NCBI RefSeq assembly: GCF_030398335.1
Contig: NZ_JAOAOP010000025.1
Location: forward strand, 1 to 51,419
Direction of reading: 5' to 3'
Source of the DNA: Aquibium sp. A9E412
GTDB lineage: Bacteria > Pseudomonadota > Alphaproteobacteria > Rhizobiales > Rhizobiaceae
Length of the DNA stretch: 51,419 nt
Below are positions 47,672 to 51,419 of the stretch, piece after piece. The notes beneath the pieces were generated by a model. The model was not told the DNA's origin. It saw only the letters and a program-made list of their open reading frames with translations, and did no database searches. The translations under genes were made by a program, and so were the position numbers. The stretch's first letter is position 1. The number at the start of each line of letters is the position of its first letter.

Positions 47672-49153
47672 ATGACCACCGTGAAATCCGTTCTGGCGGC
47701 GACCACCTTTCTGCTCGCCGCGGGCAGCGCCGCCTTCGCCGCGCGCACCGACGTGGTGATCGGCGTCGTGCTCGAGCCGCCGCATCTCGATCCCACGGCC
47801 GGTGCGGCCGCGGCCATCGACGAGGTCGTCTATGCCAATGTCTTCGAGGGGCTGACGCGCATCGGGCCGGCCGGCGAGGTGATGCCGGGGCTGGCCGAGA
47901 GCTGGGAGGTCTCCGACGACGGCACGGTCTACACCTTCACGCTGCGCGAGGGCGTCACCTTCCACGACGGCACGGCGTTCGACGCCGAGGACGTGCAGTT
48001 CTCGCTCGACCGGGCGCGCGGCGAGGATTCGACCAACGCGCAGAAGCCGCTGTTCGCCGCCATCGACACCGTCGAGGCGGTCGACCCGCAGACGGTGAAG
48101 GTCACGCTCAAGCACCCGCAGGGCGCCTTCCTCTACAACATGGGCTGGGGCGACGCGGTGATCGTGGCGCCCGAGAGCGCCGACACCAACAAGGAACGGC
48201 CGGTCGGCACCGGCCCCTTCACCTTCGAGGACTGGGCCAAGGGCTCGTCGATCTCGCTTTCCCGCAACCCCGACTACTGGGGCGAGCCGGTGGCGCTCGA
48301 AAGCGCCGAGTTCCGCATCATCCCCGACGCCGCCGCCGCCGTGCCGGCGCTGCTGTCGGGCGACGTGCACGCCTTCCCCAACATGCCGGCCGGCGACGCG
48401 CTGGCGCAGATCGAGGCCGATCCGCGCTTCGAGGTGGTGGTCGGCGCCACCGAGGGCGAGACCGTCCTGTCGACCAACAACGCCAAGGAGCCGTTCGACA
48501 ATCTCAAGGTGCGCCAGGCGATCGCCCACGCGCTCAAGCGCGACGACATCATCGCCGGCGCCGGCTCGGGCTACGGCACGCCGATCGGCTCGCACTTCTC
48601 GCCGGCCAACGAGGCCTATGTCGACCTCACCGGCACCTACCCGCACGATCCGGAGAAGGCGAAGCAGCTTCTCGCCGAGGCCGGCTATCCCGACGGCTTC
48701 TCCGCCACGCTCAAGCTGCCGCCGCCGCCCTATGCGCGCGACGGCGGCCAGGTGGTCGCAGCCCAGCTCCGCGACATCGGCATCGAGCTGGAGATCATCC
48801 CGGTCGAGTGGGCGCAGTGGCTGGAGCAGGTCTTCACCAACACCGACTACGACCTGTCGATCGTCTCGCACACCGAGCCCAACGACATCGGCATCTACGC
48901 GCGCGACGACTACTACTTCAACTACGACAACCCCGCGTTCGACGCCGTCATCGAGGAGCTCGACCGCACGGCCGACGAGGCCCGCCGCAAGGAGCTCTAT
49001 GCCGAGGCGCAGCGCATCCTGGCCGAGGACGCCGTCAACGGCTTCCTGTTCCAGCTCGCCAAGATCGGCGTGTGGGACGCCAAGCTGGAAGGCATGTGGG
49101 AGAACGCGCCGATCCAGGCGACCGACCTGACCGGCGTGCGCTGGACCGACTAG
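47672..49153 (+). CDS. ABC transporter substrate-binding protein, peptide/nickel family 5
   Basis: A 493-residue periplasmic binding protein of the DppA/OppA family with a Sec signal (VLAATTFLLAAGSAAFA). Family motifs are VVYANVFEGLTRIGPAGEVMPGLAESW, GVTFHDGTAFDAEDVQFSLDRA, PVGTGPFTFEDW and LSRNPDYWG. It captures short peptides or similar compounds. First gene of a dpp-like operon that continues past the window end. A hairpin (49174-49202) separates it from the permeases. Confidence 0.93.
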   Translation: MTTVKSVLAATTFLLAAGSAAFAARTDVVIGVVLEPPHLDPTAGAAAAIDEVVYANVFEGLTRIGPAGEVMPGLAESWEVSDDGTVYTFTLREGVTFHDGTAFDAEDVQFSLDRARGEDSTNAQKPLFAAIDTVEAVDPQTVKVTLKHPQGAFLYNMGWGDAVIVAPESADTNKERPVGTGPFTFEDWAKGSSISLSRNPDYWGEPVALESAEFRIIPDAAAAVPALLSGDVHAFPNMPAGDALAQIEADPRFEVVVGATEGETVLSTNNAKEPFDNLKVRQAIAHALKRDDIIAGAGSGYGTPIGSHFSPANEAYVDLTGTYPHDPEKAKQLLAEAGYPDGFSATLKLPPPPYARDGGQVVAAQLRDIGIELEIIPVEWAQWLEQVFTNTDYDLSIVSHTEPNDIGIYARDDYYFNYDNPAFDAVIEELDRTADEARRKELYAEAQRILAEDAVNGFLFQLAKIGVWDAKLEGMWENAPIQATDLTGVRWTD

Positions 49154-49173
49154 GGCCGGCCGCGCCCCGCCCT

Positions 49174-49202
49174 GCCCCGGACGCCCGCGCGGCGTCCGGG
49201 GC
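49174..49202 (+). terminator. Hairpin between binding protein and permease genes
   Basis: GCCCCGGACGCC and GGCGTCCGGGGC form a perfect 12-bp stem over a CGCGC loop, 20 bp after the binding-protein stop codon. There is no T-tract; partial termination or protection of the upstream message would raise the binding protein relative to the permeases. Confidence 0.65.
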
Positions 49203-49229
49203 GCCGCCGTCGCTGCGATACCGGCCCTC

Positions 49230-50189
49230 ATGACCGCCTATCTGCTCAACCGCCTGGCCGTCGGCGCCGCCACGCTGCTGGTCGCCTCGCTCGTCGTGTT
49301 CGCCGTGCTCGAGGTGCTGCCGGGCGATCCGGCGCGGCTGATGCTCGGCCTCAACGCGACCGAGGAGGCGGTCGCCGCGCTGCGCCGCGAGATGGGCCTC
49401 GACCAGCCGCTGGTCGCGCGCTACCTCGCCTGGGTCGGCGGCATGCTGACGGGCGACTTCGGCACCTCCTACACCTATTCCTCGCCGGTCACCGAGCTGA
49501 TCGCCGAGCGGCTCGTCGTGTCGCTGCCGCTCGCAGTCATCGCGCTCGCGCTGTCGACGGCGATCGCCATCCCCGTCGGCATCTTCGCCGCCGCGCGGCG
49601 CGGCCGCGCCGGCGACACGCTCGCCATGGGCGCGGCGCAGATCGGCGTGGCGATCCCCAACTTCTGGTTCGCGCTGCTGCTCATCTACGTCTTCGCCGTC
49701 GGCCTCAGGCTGGTGCCGGCCGGCGGCTTCCCCGGCTGGGGCGAGGGCTGGAGCGGGCTGTGGCAGGGCCTCGGGGCGCTGGTCCTGCCGGCCGTGGCGC
49801 TCGCCCTGCCGCAGGCCGCCATCCTCGCCCGCGTCACCCGCTCGGCGCTGCTTGAGGTGCTCGGCGAGGATTACATCCGCACCGCCCGCGCCAAGGGCCT
49901 GCCGCAGCGCGTCGTCCTGCGCAGCCATGCGCTGCGCAACGCCATGATCCCGGTGCTCACCATCCTCGGCCTGCAGTTCGCCTTCCTGCTCGCCGGCACC
50001 ATCATCATCGAGAACGTGTTCTACCTGCCCGGCCTCGGCCGGCTGGTCTTCCAGGCGATCACCCAGCGCGACCTGATCGTGGTCGAGGGCGTCGTCATGC
50101 TGCTGGTCGCCAGCGTCATCCTCGTCAACCTGGCGGTCGACCTGTGCTACGCGCTGGTCGACCCGCGGCTGAGGACGCGCCGCCCATGA
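49230..50189 (+). CDS. ABC transporter permease, DppB-type
   Basis: A 319-residue inner-membrane permease with six hydrophobic segments. The N terminus is NRLAVGAATLLVASLVVFAVLEVLPGDPA; the EAA loop that contacts the ATPase reads GEDYIRTARAKGLPQRVVLR, and the closing segment is YALVDPRLR, typical of DppB. Its stop overlaps the start of the next permease by four bases (ATGA). Confidence 0.93.
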   Translation: MTAYLLNRLAVGAATLLVASLVVFAVLEVLPGDPARLMLGLNATEEAVAALRREMGLDQPLVARYLAWVGGMLTGDFGTSYTYSSPVTELIAERLVVSLPLAVIALALSTAIAIPVGIFAAARRGRAGDTLAMGAAQIGVAIPNFWFALLLIYVFAVGLRLVPAGGFPGWGEGWSGLWQGLGALVLPAVALALPQAAILARVTRSALLEVLGEDYIRTARAKGLPQRVVLRSHALRNAMIPVLTILGLQFAFLLAGTIIIENVFYLPGLGRLVFQAITQRDLIVVEGVVMLLVASVILVNLAVDLCYALVDPRLRTRRP

Positions 50190-51052
50190 GCGAGACCGCC
50201 GCCCCGCCGGAGAGCCCGCGCGCCTTCCTGCGCCTGGCGTTTGCCAACCGCTCCTTCCTCGCCGGCTTCGCCGTCACGCTGCTCGTCGCCGGCATGGCGC
50301 TCGTCTCCTTCGTGTGGACGCCCTACGACGTGACCGAGCTCGCGCTCGGCGACCGCCTGCAGACGCCCTCGCCCGAACACTGGTTCGGCACCGACCATTT
50401 CGGCCGCGACATCCTGTCGATGATCATGGTCGGCGCGCGCAACTCGATCGCCGTCGCCGTGGTCGCCGTCGGCATCGGCATCGGCATCGGCGTGCCGCTC
50501 GGCTGCTGGGCGGCGGCCCGCGGCGGACTCGTCGACGAGATGCTGATGCGCTTCAACGACCTGGTCTTCGCCTTCCCCGCACTGCTGTCGGCGATCATGA
50601 TCACCGCCATCTTCGGCCCCGGCGCGATCAACGCCATCGTCGCCATCGGCATCTTCAACGTGCCGGTGTTCGCGCGCGTGGCGCGCGCCGGCGCGCTGGC
50701 GCTGTGGCCGCGCGAGTTCATCCTCGCCGCTCGTGCCGCCGGCAAGGGCAAGACGCTGATTACGGTCGAGCACATCCTGCCCAACATCGTCAGCCTGCTT
50801 CTCGTACAGGGCTCCATCCAGTTCGCGCTCGGCATCCTCGCCGAGGCGGCGCTGTCCTATCTCGGGCTCGGCGCCCAGCCGCCGATGCCGTCCTGGGGGC
50901 GCATGCTGTTCGACGCCCAGACGCGGATGATCGTGGCGCCCCATCTGGCGCTGTTTCCCGGTCTTGCCATCGTCGTCACCGTGCTCGGCCTCAACCTCCT
51001 GGGCGACGGGCTGCGCGACGTGCTCGACCCGCGGCTGAGGCGGCAACGATGA
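50186..51052 (+). CDS. ABC transporter permease, DppC-type
   Basis: A 288-residue permease with the N-terminal extension typical of DppC. Conserved parts are the FGTDHFGRDILSMIMVGARNSI block, LMRFNDLVFAFPALLSAIMIT, and the EAA loop REFILAARAAGKGKTLITVEHILPN. The C terminus LNLLGDGLRDVLDPRLR is characteristic. Overlaps both the preceding and the following gene by four bases, so the three are translationally coupled. Confidence 0.93.
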   Translation: MSETAAPPESPRAFLRLAFANRSFLAGFAVTLLVAGMALVSFVWTPYDVTELALGDRLQTPSPEHWFGTDHFGRDILSMIMVGARNSIAVAVVAVGIGIGIGVPLGCWAAARGGLVDEMLMRFNDLVFAFPALLSAIMITAIFGPGAINAIVAIGIFNVPVFARVARAGALALWPREFILAARAAGKGKTLITVEHILPNIVSLLLVQGSIQFALGILAEAALSYLGLGAQPPMPSWGRMLFDAQTRMIVAPHLALFPGLAIVVTVLGLNLLGDGLRDVLDPRLRRQR

Positions 51053-51419
51053 GCCTGCTCGAGATCGACGGGCTGTCGGTGTCGATCGCCGGCCAGCCCA
51101 TCCTGCGCCAGGTCGACCTCGCCATCGAGGCCGGCGAGGTGCTCGGCCTGGTCGGCGAATCGGGCTCCGGCAAGTCGATGACCGCGCTCGCCGTCATGCG
51201 GCTTCTGCCGCACGCCGCGCGCGCCGCGGGCGGCATCCGCTTCGACGGCACCGACATCCTGGCCGCCTCCGAGAGGGCCATGTGCCGGCTGCGCGGCGAC
51301 GACGTCGGCATGGTCTTCCAGGAGCCGATGACCGCCCTCAACCCGGTCAAGACGATCGGCGAGCAGGTCGCCGAGGGCATCCGCTGGCACACCGGCGCCG
51401 GCCGCGCCGAGGCCGAGGC
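51049..51419 (+). CDS. ABC transporter ATP-binding protein, DppD-type (partial)
   Basis: Only the first 123 codons are in the window; the gene continues past its end. Translation begins MSLLEIDGLSVSIAGQPILR and contains the Walker A motif GESGSGKSM near residue 37 and the Q-loop FQEPMTALNPVKTIGEQV. It would energise the dipeptide-type transporter encoded just upstream; its ATG overlaps the permease stop. Confidence 0.92.
   Translation, partial: MSLLEIDGLSVSIAGQPILRQVDLAIEAGEVLGLVGESGSGKSMTALAVMRLLPHAARAAGGIRFDGTDILAASERAMCRLRGDDVGMVFQEPMTALNPVKTIGEQVAEGIRWHTGAGRAEAE

Overview
The window is strongly G+C-rich throughout. It carries several marks of an alphaproteobacterium of the Hyphomicrobiales (Rhizobiales): a RirA iron regulator next to a HmuQ-type haem-degrading enzyme, a phasin, an Lrp-regulated putA without an N-terminal DNA-binding domain, and above all the acpXL-fabF-fabF-adh-lpxXL set that makes and attaches the very-long-chain fatty acid of lipid A. 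A dispersed ~100-bp intergenic repeat and G+C-rich palindromic repeats also fit this group. No rRNA, tRNA, CRISPR array, insertion sequence or prophage gene was seen.

Layout. 1-10.3 kb is general metabolism: a MaoC dehydratase and an FMN alpha-hydroxy-acid oxidase, a phasin, rirA-hmuQ, a secreted protein, putA/putR, and a FixH-like protein paired with a di-haem peroxidase lipoprotein. 10.7-12.6 kb holds a PfkB sugar kinase (kdgK-like) and an aldose 1-epimerase. 12.7-33.7 kb is a large catabolic region, mostly on the minus strand. 33.8-39.2 kb is the lipid A very-long-chain acyl block on the plus strand. 39.3-44.8 kb is a three-subunit molybdenum enzyme of the SoeABC (sulfite:quinone oxidoreductase) type, with soeA and soeB separated by a ~0.9-kb triple repeat. 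44.9-51.4 kb has an L,D-transpeptidase, an M20 peptidase, a HigBA-type toxin-antitoxin pair and the start of a dipeptide-type ABC transporter operon that runs off the window.

The central result is that the catabolic region reads as a nearly complete route for an organosulfonate, most likely sulfoquinovose (SQ). A Gfo/Idh/MocA protein (possible NAD-dependent sulfoquinovosidase), an L-fucose-isomerase-like protein (possible SQ isomerase), a YihV-like PfkB kinase (6-deoxy-6-sulfofructose kinase) and a LacD/YihT-type aldolase would yield DHAP and sulfolactaldehyde. An aldehyde dehydrogenase would give (S)-sulfolactate. SlcC and ComC would interconvert its enantiomers through sulfopyruvate. SuyAB would cleave (R)-sulfolactate to pyruvate and sulfite. 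SoeABC would oxidise the sulfite to sulfate. A TTT transporter (TctC plus a fused TctA-TctB), a TRAP transporter (DctQ-DctM-DctP) and a DMT permease provide transport.

These blocks appear to be tied together by one operator. Near-identical 23-bp sites of the form TCTTAT-N8-ACAAGACTTG lie upstream of suyA/gntR, the kinase-aldolase operon and the TRAP operon. A perfect 18-bp palindrome with the same CTTATATAAG core lies between the SDR and DMT genes, and a related 14-bp site lies just upstream of soeA. The GntR/UTRA regulator divergent from suyA is the obvious candidate to bind them. Functions are inferred from family resemblance and gene order; no search was run.
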